A stretch of 6,838 nt of DNA from NCBI GenBank assembly GCA_030614035.1, contig JAUWKW010000079.1:1-6838 (forward strand), in the 5' to 3' direction. Below, in pieces: positions 1 to 6,838 of this stretch. This DNA comes from Chromatiales bacterium (GTDB taxonomy: Bacteria > Pseudomonadota > Gammaproteobacteria > Steroidobacterales > GCA-2729495). Position 1 is the stretch's first letter; each line of letters starts with the position of its first letter. A model generated the notes under the pieces. That model did no database searches, was not told the origin of the DNA, and saw nothing but the letters and a program-made list of their open reading frames with translations. The position numbers and the translations under genes are program-made.

Positions 1-351
1 CTGGATACCGTCATTCAGTTCGATTCACTGGATCGTTCATCGGTGTTGCGGGTGGTCGATAAACTGGTCCTGGAATTAGAATCGCAGCTCGCACGCACCG
101 ATGTCACCCTGGAGTTGAATCCGGCCGCACGCCAATTGATAGCAGAGCGCGGCTATGACCCGAAAAGGGGCGCGCCACCCATGGCGCGGGGGATCCAGGC
201 GCAAATCACGCGACCGCTGGCCGAGCAATTGTTGTTCGGTGATCTGGTCGACGGTGGTCACGTGATTATTGTTGTTGGCGACGACGGGGAGCTGGAGCTG
301 GACGCCCAACCGAGCACCAAAAAGCTCGAGCATCTGTCCGAAGCACCATGA
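1..351 (+). CDS. clpA: ATP-dependent Clp protease ATP-binding subunit ClpA, C-terminal 116 residues (5' end outside window)
   Basis: ClpA is the cytoplasmic AAA+ unfoldase that feeds substrates, including ClpS-delivered N-degron proteins, into ClpP. The reading frame is open from base 1 and ends at TGA 349-351. What is visible is the end of the second AAA+ domain (D2) and its C-terminal small subdomain. It aligns well from memory with the end of E. coli ClpA: LDTVIQFDSL (E. coli LDNIIWFDHL), a VVDK helix, ERGYDPKRGAPPMAR (E. coli EKGYDRAMGARPMAR), and RPLAEQLLFGDLVDGG. The Walker motifs lie upstream, outside the window. Odd point: the GAR sensor-2 motif reads GAP, with Pro encoded by CCA at 175-177, and the following MARVIQ helix reads MARGIQ. 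The GTG at 43 is an internal Val codon, not the start. The gene converges with infA, as in E. coli. Identity is secure; whether the enzyme is normal is not. Confidence 0.95.
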   Translation: MDTVIQFDSLDRSSVLRVVDKLVLELESQLARTDVTLELNPAARQLIAERGYDPKRGAPPMARGIQAQITRPLAEQLLFGDLVDGGHVIIVVGDDGELELDAQPSTKKLEHLSEAP

Positions 352-380
352 ACGGACCGCTTAGCCAGGAAATAAGCGCA

Positions 381-410
381 ACAGAAAAAGGCTTTACCGT
401 TCCCGGTAAA
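381..410 (-). terminator. Candidate intrinsic terminator of infA, overlapping its stop codon
   Basis: On the minus strand a 7-bp perfect stem (TTTACCG / CGGTAAA, 404-410 with 393-399) closes a GGAA loop, which fits the stable GNRA tetraloop pattern. Three bases later comes a five-T run (complement of 385-389). The stem contains the last infA codons and the TAA. The stem is short and has only three G-C pairs, so efficiency is uncertain. Read on the plus strand the hairpin is preceded by A5 and followed by TAATT, so it might weakly serve clpA as well. Confidence 0.5.
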
Positions 411-612
411 TAATTCGGCCTTTGGTGAGATCGTAGGGTGTCAGTTCGACCGTGACCTTGTCGCCGGTCAGAATGCGGATGTAATGCTTGCGCATCTTGC
501 CCGAAATATGCGCCGTAATGACATGACCATTTTCGAGTTCAACTCGAAATGTTGTATTGGGGAGCGTCTCCGAGACAACTCCGTCCATTTGAATAGCTTC
601 TTCCTTTGCCAC
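394..612 (-). CDS. infA: Translation initiation factor IF-1
   Basis: IF-1 is an OB-fold (S1-like) protein that binds the 30S A site during initiation and works with IF-2 and IF-3. With the start at GTG 612-610 the protein is 72 residues, the same length as E. coli IF-1, and begins [11 protein letters not shown]. The central block [16 protein letters not shown], followed by [18 protein letters not shown] and [13 protein letters not shown], is nearly identical to the E. coli protein. A TTG four codons upstream (624-622) would give a 76-residue form, but it overlaps the purine-rich ribosome binding site and adds residues the family lacks. The gene lies 91 bases after aat on the same strand and converges on clpA. 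It is probably transcribed both from its own promoter near 642-670 and by readthrough from aat. Confidence 0.97.
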   Translation of the reverse strand: MAKEEAIQMDGVVSETLPNTTFRVELENGHVITAHISGKMRKHYIRILTGDKVTVELTPYDLTKGRIIYRER

Positions 613-615
613 AAA

Positions 616-622
616 TCCTTCC
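616..622 (-). promoter_or_regulatory. Ribosome binding site that sets the infA start
   Basis: GGAAGGA on the minus strand ends three bases before the GTG at 612-610. The spacing is slightly short, but this is the only strong Shine-Dalgarno match near infA. It supports the 72-residue start over the TTG at 624, which would place the SD inside the coding sequence. Confidence 0.65.
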
Positions 623-641
623 AATAACCGGGCGCGGGCGA

Positions 642-670
642 ATTGTGCAAGAAGTTCCGTGAACTAGCAA
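642..670 (-). promoter_or_regulatory. Candidate sigma-70 promoter for infA
   Basis: On the minus strand TTGCTA (670-665, 4 of 6 to TTGACA) is followed after exactly 17 bases by CACAAT (647-642, 4 of 6 to TATAAT). Transcription would start near 635 and give a leader of about 23 bases before the infA GTG. A 13-bp inverted repeat, AGTTC-CGT-GAACT (653-665), lies almost entirely in the spacer. The match is moderate, and a similar score could occur by chance. Confidence 0.4.
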
Positions 671-684
671 CCAGACTCGCCGGA

Positions 685-699
685 CGTTGCCGCGCAACG
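685..699. repeat. Small perfect stem-loop in the aat-infA gap
   Basis: CGTTGC-CGC-GCAACG forms a 6-bp GC-rich stem with a 3-base loop just after the aat stop codon. No T-tract follows it on the minus strand, so it is not a standard intrinsic terminator. It may pause transcription or protect the 3' end of an aat message. Function is not shown. Confidence 0.4.
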
Positions 700-703
700 C
701 CCG

Positions 704-1426
704 CTACCATAGCGCTGTCGTTGGAGCCGGCGGTTCTTCCCAGGCCGACACCGCAGGTTCACAGTCAACATATTGGTCGAGATACCCGATAAAGGATTTC
801 CTTGGTATTGGCCGCATGCCCAGCGTCAAAAGATGGTCGGAGACGACCTGGCAATCGAGTAGCTTGACTTCCGTGTGTTGCAGCAGGTGGACCAGCCGGG
901 CCAGGGCAACCTTCGATGCGTCGGGGGCCGCGCTATACATCGATTCGCCAAAAAAAATCCTGCCGATTGCCAGGCCGTACATGCCACCGACGAGCCGGTT
1001 TCCCTGCCAGGTTTCGACCGAATGCGCGTGACCCAGATCGTGCAGCTGCCGATATGTGGCGAGCATCTCATCGGTGATCCAGGTGCCCGTCTCGAAACGG
1101 CTATTGGCACAATTTGTGATGACTTCGTTAAAACATCGATCGATCGATACGGTGTATGTGCCCTTGCGCAGCGTGCGGCGCAGGCTGCGGGAAACATGAA
1201 ATTCGTCCGGAAAAATGACCGCGCGTGGATCGGGCGACCACCACATAATTGGCTGGCCCTCGTCGTACCATGGAAATATGCCGCGCCGGTAAGCTACGAT
1301 GATGCGCTCCGGTGTCAGGTTGCCACCGATTGCCAGTAAACCATCGGGATCTCTGAGAGCTTTGGCAACGTCCGGAAAACTGTCGGGCGGGTCGTCAGGC
1401 CGCAACCAGTGGATCTTGTTTTCCAT
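704..1426 (-). CDS. aat: Leucyl/phenylalanyl-tRNA--protein transferase
   Basis: Aat moves Leu or Phe from aminoacyl-tRNA onto N-terminal Lys or Arg of proteins in the cytoplasm, creating N-degrons read by ClpS-ClpAP. The protein is 240 residues (E. coli 234). Family motifs in order are GIFPWY (49-54), WWSPDPRAV (62-70), GTWIT (114-118), GHAHSVE (132-138), LVGGMYGLAIG (145-155), FFGESMYS (158-165) and DCQVVSDHL (191-199). E161, D191 and Q193 correspond to the E. coli catalytic-site residues E156, D186 and Q188. I chose ATG 1426-1424, which gives the typical start MENKIHWL; a TTG at 1438 would add four residues and has no better SD. It follows the COG3146 gene by 62 bases and sits near clpA, its pathway partner. 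No ate gene is present in the window. Confidence 0.96.
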   Translation of the reverse strand: MENKIHWLRPDDPPDSFPDVAKALRDPDGLLAIGGNLTPERIIVAYRRGIFPWYDEGQPIMWWSPDPRAVIFPDEFHVSRSLRRTLRKGTYTVSIDRCFNEVITNCANSRFETGTWITDEMLATYRQLHDLGHAHSVETWQGNRLVGGMYGLAIGRIFFGESMYSAAPDASKVALARLVHLLQHTEVKLLDCQVVSDHLLTLGMRPIPRKSFIGYLDQYVDCEPAVSAWEEPPAPTTALW

Positions 1427-1488
1427 TTGGCGAACCAACGCTCAGGCGGTGGCGTCAGGTCGTACGTGTCGGTGGGCCCAAGCCACTG

Positions 1489-2631
1489 TCATTGACCGTC
1501 TTTTCGATAGGGCATGTGATCCTGGACCGCTTCGATGTAGCTATCCACATAACTGCGCTCACGGCCCAGGAAATGGTCAACTGCCGTGGCAAATTGTGGA
1601 TGCGATAGCCAGTGTGCCGACCAGGTTTCCACCGGTACGAATCCACGGCTGATTTTGTGCTCACCTTGCGTGCCAGGTTCGAAGCGTTCCAGGCCCTCCC
1701 GAATGCAGTAGTCGATGCCCTGGTAGTAGCAGGTCTCGAAGTGCAGACTGTCGTAGTAACCACTGCTTCCCCAGTAACGCCCGTACAGTGTCGTGTCGCT
1801 TTGGAAACAAATTGCCGTGGCAATCGCATCCGCGCCTTTGTAGGCGACAAACACGACGATGTTTTCGGGCATGGTCTGACTGATAGCACGAAAAAATTCG
1901 ACGTTGATGTAAGGATGACGTCCGCGTTGCCAGAACGTGCTGGTATAAAGCGGCATCAATTGATCCCATTGGGCGTCATCGAGCTCCTGGCCGTGGCGGA
2001 CTTCAAACCGGATCCCTGCTTCCCGGATTCGGCGACGTTCCCGTCGGGTCTTTTTTCTCTTGGCCGACGTGAATTCGCCCAGGAACGCATCGAAGCTTTC
2101 GTAATCCCGGTTATGCCAGTGAAATTGGCAGTCTTTGCGAATCAGCAGTCCGGAATCGGCCAGTTGCTGCACTTCAGTCTTTTCCGGGAACAAAAAGTGC
2201 AGCGATGATGCCCCCATCTCATCCGCCAGTTTCACCGCTGCGGCCAGCAGAAAATTGCAGTGCTCTGCGTAATCCTGCGAGCCGTCCACCAGGCAACGCG
2301 GCCCGGTAGCCGGCGTAAACGGTATCGCTGAAACCAGCTTCGGGTAATAGTCCAAACCGGCACGGCTGTATGCGTCCGCCCAGGCGAAATCGAACACGAA
2401 TTCACCGTAGGAGTTGGATTTACGGTACAGCGGAAGCGCAGCGATCAGACTACCGTTGTCATCCACCTGTAAAAGGTGACAGGGTTGCCAGCCGGAAGCG
2501 GCGCCAACCGAGCCGCTTTCCTCCAGTGCATGAAGAAACTCGTGACGTACAAAGGGATTATCGGTACCGGCCAGACCGTTCCAGGTTCCCGGCTCAACTT
2601 CGGCGATCGACTGTACTATCCGGGCCTGCAT
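1489..2631 (-). CDS. FemAB-like/GNAT-fold predicted N-acyltransferase (COG3146, DUF482 family)
   Basis: This 380-residue protein matches the COG3146 family of predicted N-acyltransferases, often auto-annotated as a peptidoglycan biosynthesis protein. No reaction is established to my knowledge. Family signatures are NPFVRHEFLHALEESGS (25-41), GWQPCHL (47-53), SSLHFLFP (142-149), QFHWHN (169-174), the basic run SAKRKKTRRERRR (189-201), SLHFETCYYQG (295-305) and the near-invariant FEPGTQGEHKISRGF (317-331). There is no signal peptide or membrane segment, so it is probably cytoplasmic. The family resembles FemABX aminoacyltransferases, which use aminoacyl-tRNA, so its position next to aat (another aminoacyl-tRNA-dependent transferase) is suggestive only. 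The ATG 2631-2629 is 16 bases after the trxB stop, with no clear SD, which fits translation following trxB in one operon. Family assignment is confident; function is unknown. Confidence 0.88.
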   Translation of the reverse strand: MQARIVQSIAEVEPGTWNGLAGTDNPFVRHEFLHALEESGSVGAASGWQPCHLLQVDDNGSLIAALPLYRKSNSYGEFVFDFAWADAYSRAGLDYYPKLVSAIPFTPATGPRCLVDGSQDYAEHCNFLLAAAVKLADEMGASSLHFLFPEKTEVQQLADSGLLIRKDCQFHWHNRDYESFDAFLGEFTSAKRKKTRRERRRIREAGIRFEVRHGQELDDAQWDQLMPLYTSTFWQRGRHPYINVEFFRAISQTMPENIVVFVAYKGADAIATAICFQSDTTLYGRYWGSSGYYDSLHFETCYYQGIDYCIREGLERFEPGTQGEHKISRGFVPVETWSAHWLSHPQFATAVDHFLGRERSYVDSYIEAVQDHMPYRKDGQ

Positions 2632-2647
2632 AAAACAGTGGCGCTAT

Positions 2648-3796
<1,149 letters not shown>

Positions 3797-3823
3797 TCAA
3801 CGGTGGGCCTTTACCGAACAAGC

Positions 3824-3832
3824 TGGTATGAT
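3824..3832 (+). promoter_or_regulatory. Candidate extended -10 promoter for ftsK
   Basis: TGG-TATGAT fits the extended -10 pattern TGn-TATAAT with 5 of 6 matches in the hexamer. No good -35 lies 16-18 bases upstream, which is usual for extended -10 promoters. Transcription would start near 3839 and give a leader of about 55 AT-rich bases before the ftsK GTG. Confidence 0.4.
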
Positions 3833-3853
3833 CTCGTGCCGTTACCTCTTATT

Positions 3854-3883
3854 ATTTAAGTAGTTAGCTTCCATTCTTGGTAA
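3854..3883 (-). promoter_or_regulatory. Possible upstream promoter for trxB
   Basis: On the minus strand TTACCA (3883-3878, 4 of 6) and TTAAAT (3859-3854, 4 of 6) are 18 bases apart in the AT-rich stretch. Transcription from here would give trxB a leader of roughly 225 bases containing all the palindromes of the region. The match is weak. Confidence 0.22.
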
Positions 3884-3893
3884 TTCACTTAAT

Positions 3894-6191
3894 GTGGATA
3901 GAGTAGCTCGACTGGCAGGCCACAAGGCCACCAACGGACTGGTCACACGCACGGTGCGGGAAGCCGCGCTGTGGGTGCTCGGGGCCATCGCGCTGATCAT
4001 GCTGCTCGCGCTGTTGACCTATGATCCGCGCGACCCGGGTTTCAGTCATACCGGTGACGGTGGGGCGCTGCACAACCAGATTGGTGCCGCCGGTGCCTGG
4101 TTTGCTGACTTTGCCTACTACCTGTGCGGGGTGCCGGCTTTCCTGTTTCCGGCCCTGATGATGCTGGCCGGCTGGCTGGTGTTTTCCGAACGCACAAATC
4201 CCGGACCGCTCCAGAAAAAGGTCATGGTTACCCGTTTCGGCGGTTTCGTGATCACGCTGCTGACCAGCTGCGGATTGGCAACGCTGCATTTCGTAAATCA
4301 GGAAATGCGCGAGTCGGCGGGTGGCGTCCTCGGCGAGATGGTCGGCTCCGGTTTGCAGGGTGCGCTGGGGGTTTTGGGCGCGACGCTGTTGTTGCTGGCC
4401 TTGTGGCTGGCTGCAGTGTCGCTGTTCACCGGCGTATCGTGGCTTGCAACGATGGACCGCATCGGCCATTGGGTGTTGTGCAGCATCGAGGCGATCCGCG
4501 TGTGGCTGAAGGAGCTGCGGGATCGCGCCAAGGCGCGGCAGGTTCAGCAGCAGCGGCAGACCCTGGTTCGCAGGCAGTGGGAGAAAAAAGCCAAACAACC
4601 GCCGCCGCTAATCGATGCAGTGGTGCCCGGAATCGAGCCCGGTAAACGCGTCGAACGGGAGCGTCAGGTCCCGCTGTTCGATCCCTCTGGGGCAGGAACG
4701 CTGCCCCCCCTGTCGTTGCTGGACGATCCGCCAGCGCACGGTCCCGGGTACTCGCGGGAAGCGCTGGAGGGAATGTCGCGGCTGGTCGAACTCAAGCTGC
4801 GTGATTTCGGTGTCGAGGTTGAAGTCGTCGCCGTGCACCCTGGGCCCGTCGTCACCCGCTTCGAACTGAATCCGGCGCCCGGCGTCAAAGTCAGCCAGAT
4901 CAGCAACCTGTCCAAGGACATCGCCCGCTCGCTTTCAGCCGTCAGTGTCCGGGTCGTCGAAATCATTCCGGGTAAATCCGTCGTGGGACTCGAGATTCCG
5001 AACGAGACCCGCGAGCTGGTCACATTGGGCGAGATTCTCAAGTCCAAAGCTTACGAAGATATGCCATCGCCGCTAACGCTGGCGTTGGGGAAAGATATCA
5101 GTGGCAAGTCGGTAGTCGCCGACCTGGCTCGCATGCCACACCTGATGATTGCCGGCACGACCGGTTCTGGCAAATCGGTTGGCTTAAACGCGATGGTGTT
5201 GAGTCTCGTGTACAAATCCAAGCCCGAGCATGTGCGGATGATCATGATCGATCCCAAGATGATCGAACTATCGGTTTACGAAGGCATTCCGCACTTGCTA
5301 TGCCCGGTCGTGACCGAAATGAAAGATGCGGCCAATGCGTTGCGCTGGTGTGTAGTCGAGGTCGAACGACGTTACCGGCTGATGGCAGCGTTGAAGGTAC
5401 GCAACATCGGTGGCTACAACCGTAAGGTCCAGGCGGCGTTGGATAGTGGTAAGCCGATCGCCGACCCATCGTTCACGGCAGACCCTGAGCTTAGCGGAGA
5501 TACCGAGGTGCCGGTGCTGCAGCCGCTGCCGAATATCGTCGTCGTCATCGATGAACTGGCCGACATGATGATGATCGTCGGCAAGAAGGTCGAGGAATTG
5601 ATCGCGCGCCTGGCGCAAAAAGCCCGGGCTGCCGGCATGCACATGATCGTCGCGACCCAGCGGCCGTCGGTAGACGTCATTACCGGTTTGATCAAGGCCA
5701 ACATCCCCTGTCGGATTGCTTTTCAGGTCTCAGCCAAAGTCGACTCGCGAACCATTCTGGACCAGAGCGGCGCTGAGAACCTGCTCGGGCACGGCGACAT
5801 GTTATTCCTGCCGCCGGGTGTCTCGACGCCGTTTCGAGTGCACGGCGCATTCGTATCCGACCAGGAAGTGCATCGGGTCGTGCACCACCTGCGCGCCTCC
5901 GGCCAACCGATTTATCTCGACGAAGTAACACAGGAACTAATCGAGCCGATTCCCGGCGAACGGTCCACGGGAGAAGTCGACGGCGAAACCGATGCGCTAT
6001 ACGATCAAGCCGTGCAAATCGTCATTGAAACCCGACGGGCATCGATTTCCGGCATCCAGCGTCGATTGAAAGTCGGCTATAACCGGGCCGCGCGGATGGT
6101 GGAAACAATGGAGCAGGTCGGCATTGTCGGATCACTCCAGTCCAACGGGACGCGCGAGGTGCTGGTGCCGGCGTCGCCGGAAGAAGCCTGA
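3894..6191 (+). CDS. ftsK: DNA translocase FtsK
   Basis: FtsK is a septum-anchored hexameric ATPase that pumps the chromosome terminus and activates XerCD recombination at dif. The protein is 765 residues. Its N-terminal domain has four hydrophobic segments, roughly 25-42, 74-97, 113-134 and 156-183. A short charged linker follows (about 200-285), then the alpha domain and the RecA-like motor with Walker A GTTGSGKS (421-428) and Walker B IVVVIDE (548-554, D553/E554). The C-terminal winged-helix gamma domain (about 701-765) carries the [18 protein letters not shown] helix that reads KOPS sites. The linker is much shorter than in E. coli FtsK (1,329 residues), as in Pseudomonas-type proteins. 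GTG 3894 is the first usable start after an in-frame stop at 3861-3863 and gives the usual short cytoplasmic tail before TM1; the SD is weak. lolA follows after 4 bases. Confidence 0.97.
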   Translation: MDRVARLAGHKATNGLVTRTVREAALWVLGAIALIMLLALLTYDPRDPGFSHTGDGGALHNQIGAAGAWFADFAYYLCGVPAFLFPALMMLAGWLVFSERTNPGPLQKKVMVTRFGGFVITLLTSCGLATLHFVNQEMRESAGGVLGEMVGSGLQGALGVLGATLLLLALWLAAVSLFTGVSWLATMDRIGHWVLCSIEAIRVWLKELRDRAKARQVQQQRQTLVRRQWEKKAKQPPPLIDAVVPGIEPGKRVERERQVPLFDPSGAGTLPPLSLLDDPPAHGPGYSREALEGMSRLVELKLRDFGVEVEVVAVHPGPVVTRFELNPAPGVKVSQISNLSKDIARSLSAVSVRVVEIIPGKSVVGLEIPNETRELVTLGEILKSKAYEDMPSPLTLALGKDISGKSVVADLARMPHLMIAGTTGSGKSVGLNAMVLSLVYKSKPEHVRMIMIDPKMIELSVYEGIPHLLCPVVTEMKDAANALRWCVVEVERRYRLMAALKVRNIGGYNRKVQAALDSGKPIADPSFTADPELSGDTEVPVLQPLPNIVVVIDELADMMMIVGKKVEELIARLAQKARAAGMHMIVATQRPSVDVITGLIKANIPCRIAFQVSAKVDSRTILDQSGAENLLGHGDMLFLPPGVSTPFRVHGAFVSDQEVHRVVHHLRASGQPIYLDEVTQELIEPIPGERSTGEVDGETDALYDQAVQIVIETRRASISGIQRRLKVGYNRAARMVETMEQVGIVGSLQSNGTREVLVPASPEEA

Positions 6192-6195
6192 TTTC

Positions 6196-6838
6196 GTGTT
6201 TGCTCGCAAGTCCAAACCGGCGCGGCGGCGGTCCGCTGCGATCCTGCTGCTGGTACTTTCTGTATCAATCACGCCGCTGATTGTCCGGGCGGAACCCGAT
6301 GCGGGGCTCGGGGTACTGCGCAATTTTCTCGAATCGGTGCAAACGATGACTGCCGCATTTGAGCAGGAATTGTTCGATGCCAACCGACAAAGCATTGAAG
6401 TGGCAGCAGGCACCTTAAAGCTCATGCGCCCGGGCCGGTTTCACTGGACCTATAGCGAGCCGTACGAACGCATCATCGTTGCCGACGGCGAACGCGTCTG
6501 GATGTATGACACAGACCTCGAACAGGTGACGGTGCGTGACCTGGACGCGGGCATGGGCAATACGCCGGCTGCGCTGCTGATTGGCGATGTTGAGGTGCTC
6601 GATAATTTCACTGTCTCCGAACCCACGCAGATTGACGACAATTTGTGGCTACAGCTGGTGCCGGTAGCACGTGACGGCGACTTTGACCGCATCAGGTGGG
6701 GGTTTTCCCGGGAGCGGCTGGTGCGACTGGAACTAAAGGACCGGCTGGGGCAGACGACGCGTGTAGAATTCACCGATATCGAGCTCAATCCAAAACTTGA
6801 TAGCGATGAATTCCGATTCAACATCCCGGACGGCGCGG
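6196..6838 (+). CDS. lolA: Outer-membrane lipoprotein carrier protein LolA (3' end cut by window edge)
   Basis: LolA is the periplasmic chaperone that takes lipoproteins from LolCDE and hands them to LolB. The frame is open to the last base, giving 214 codons. The N-terminus is a Sec signal peptide: basic RKSKPARRR (4-12), hydrophobic 14-29, and a likely VRA|EP cleavage after residue 32. The mature part shows the family pattern: VQTMTAAFEQE (48-58), GTLKLMRPGRFHW (72-84), VADGERVWMYD (starting near 93), GNTPAALL, and FNIPDGA at the edge. R78 matches E. coli R43, needed for lipoprotein transfer. From the E. coli length, only about ten residues should be missing. The start is GTG 6196-6198, four bases after the ftsK stop, so translation is probably coupled to ftsK. 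No better in-frame start exists before the signal peptide. Confidence 0.93.
   Translation, partial: MFARKSKPARRRSAAILLLVLSVSITPLIVRAEPDAGLGVLRNFLESVQTMTAAFEQELFDANRQSIEVAAGTLKLMRPGRFHWTYSEPYERIIVADGERVWMYDTDLEQVTVRDLDAGMGNTPAALLIGDVEVLDNFTVSEPTQIDDNLWLQLVPVARDGDFDRIRWGFSRERLVRLELKDRLGQTTRVEFTDIELNPKLDSDEFRFNIPDGA

Noticed and set aside
950..957. Run of eight A (T8 in the coding strand) within aat, a possible frameshift or slippage site.
   Set aside because: The frame is intact across it (IFFGES, family motif), so it is just Phe-Phe coding.
1612..2208. Plus-strand open frame of 198 codons across the COG3146 gene.
   Set aside because: It is opposite a gene with strong family motifs and has no recognisable motif itself.
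3885..4598. Long minus-strand open frame (237 codons) opposite the start of ftsK.
   Set aside because: Its composition is rich in Gln, His and Arg with no recognisable motif, as expected for the antisense of a GC-rich membrane gene.
6226..6260. Possible twin-arginine (Tat) signal in LolA because of RRR.
   Set aside because: The Tat pattern SRRxFLK is not met, and LolA is a Sec substrate in known cases.

Overview
The window is a stretch of ordinary core chromosome from a GC-rich gammaproteobacterium. The evidence is gene content and order: the 3' end of clpA, then infA, aat, a FemAB/GNAT-like gene, trxB, ftsK and lolA. From memory, E. coli K-12 has the same backbone (clpA, infA, aat, cydC, cydD, trxB, lrp, ftsK, lolA). 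This window lacks cydCD and lrp, and it also lacks the ate gene (arginyl-tRNA-protein transferase) that Pseudomonas-type genomes carry near aat. A predicted N-acyltransferase of the COG3146/DUF482 type sits between aat and trxB. I cannot name the genus; a free-living, non-enteric lineage is a guess.

Layout. clpA (1-351, plus strand, 5' end outside the window) converges on a minus-strand series. Read in its own direction, that series runs trxB (3622-2648), the COG3146 gene (2631-1489), aat (1426-704) and infA (612-394). The gaps are 16, 62 and 91 bases, so trxB-COG3146-aat is probably one transcript, and infA has its own candidate promoter. infA ends in a hairpin plus T-tract that overlaps its stop codon. 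A 271-base divergent region (3623-3893) separates trxB from the plus-strand pair ftsK (3894-6191) and lolA (6196 to the window edge), which are 4 bases apart. lolA appears to lack only its last few residues.

How the genes fit together. ClpA unfolds substrates for ClpP, and Aat adds Leu or Phe to N-terminal Lys/Arg to make N-degrons that ClpS passes to ClpAP, so the two ends of the N-degron pathway are neighbours. InfA is translation initiation factor IF-1. TrxB keeps thioredoxin reduced. FtsK pumps DNA at the division septum, and LolA carries lipoproteins across the periplasm. These are housekeeping functions.

I found no mobile element, CRISPR array, RNA gene or novel defence-like system. 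The points most worth a second look are: a proline at the position of the usually invariant sensor-2 arginine in ClpA; an 8-bp perfect inverted repeat just upstream of trxB; several other small palindromes and a direct repeat in the trxB/ftsK divergent region; and the uncharacterised COG3146 protein co-transcribed with trxB and aat.
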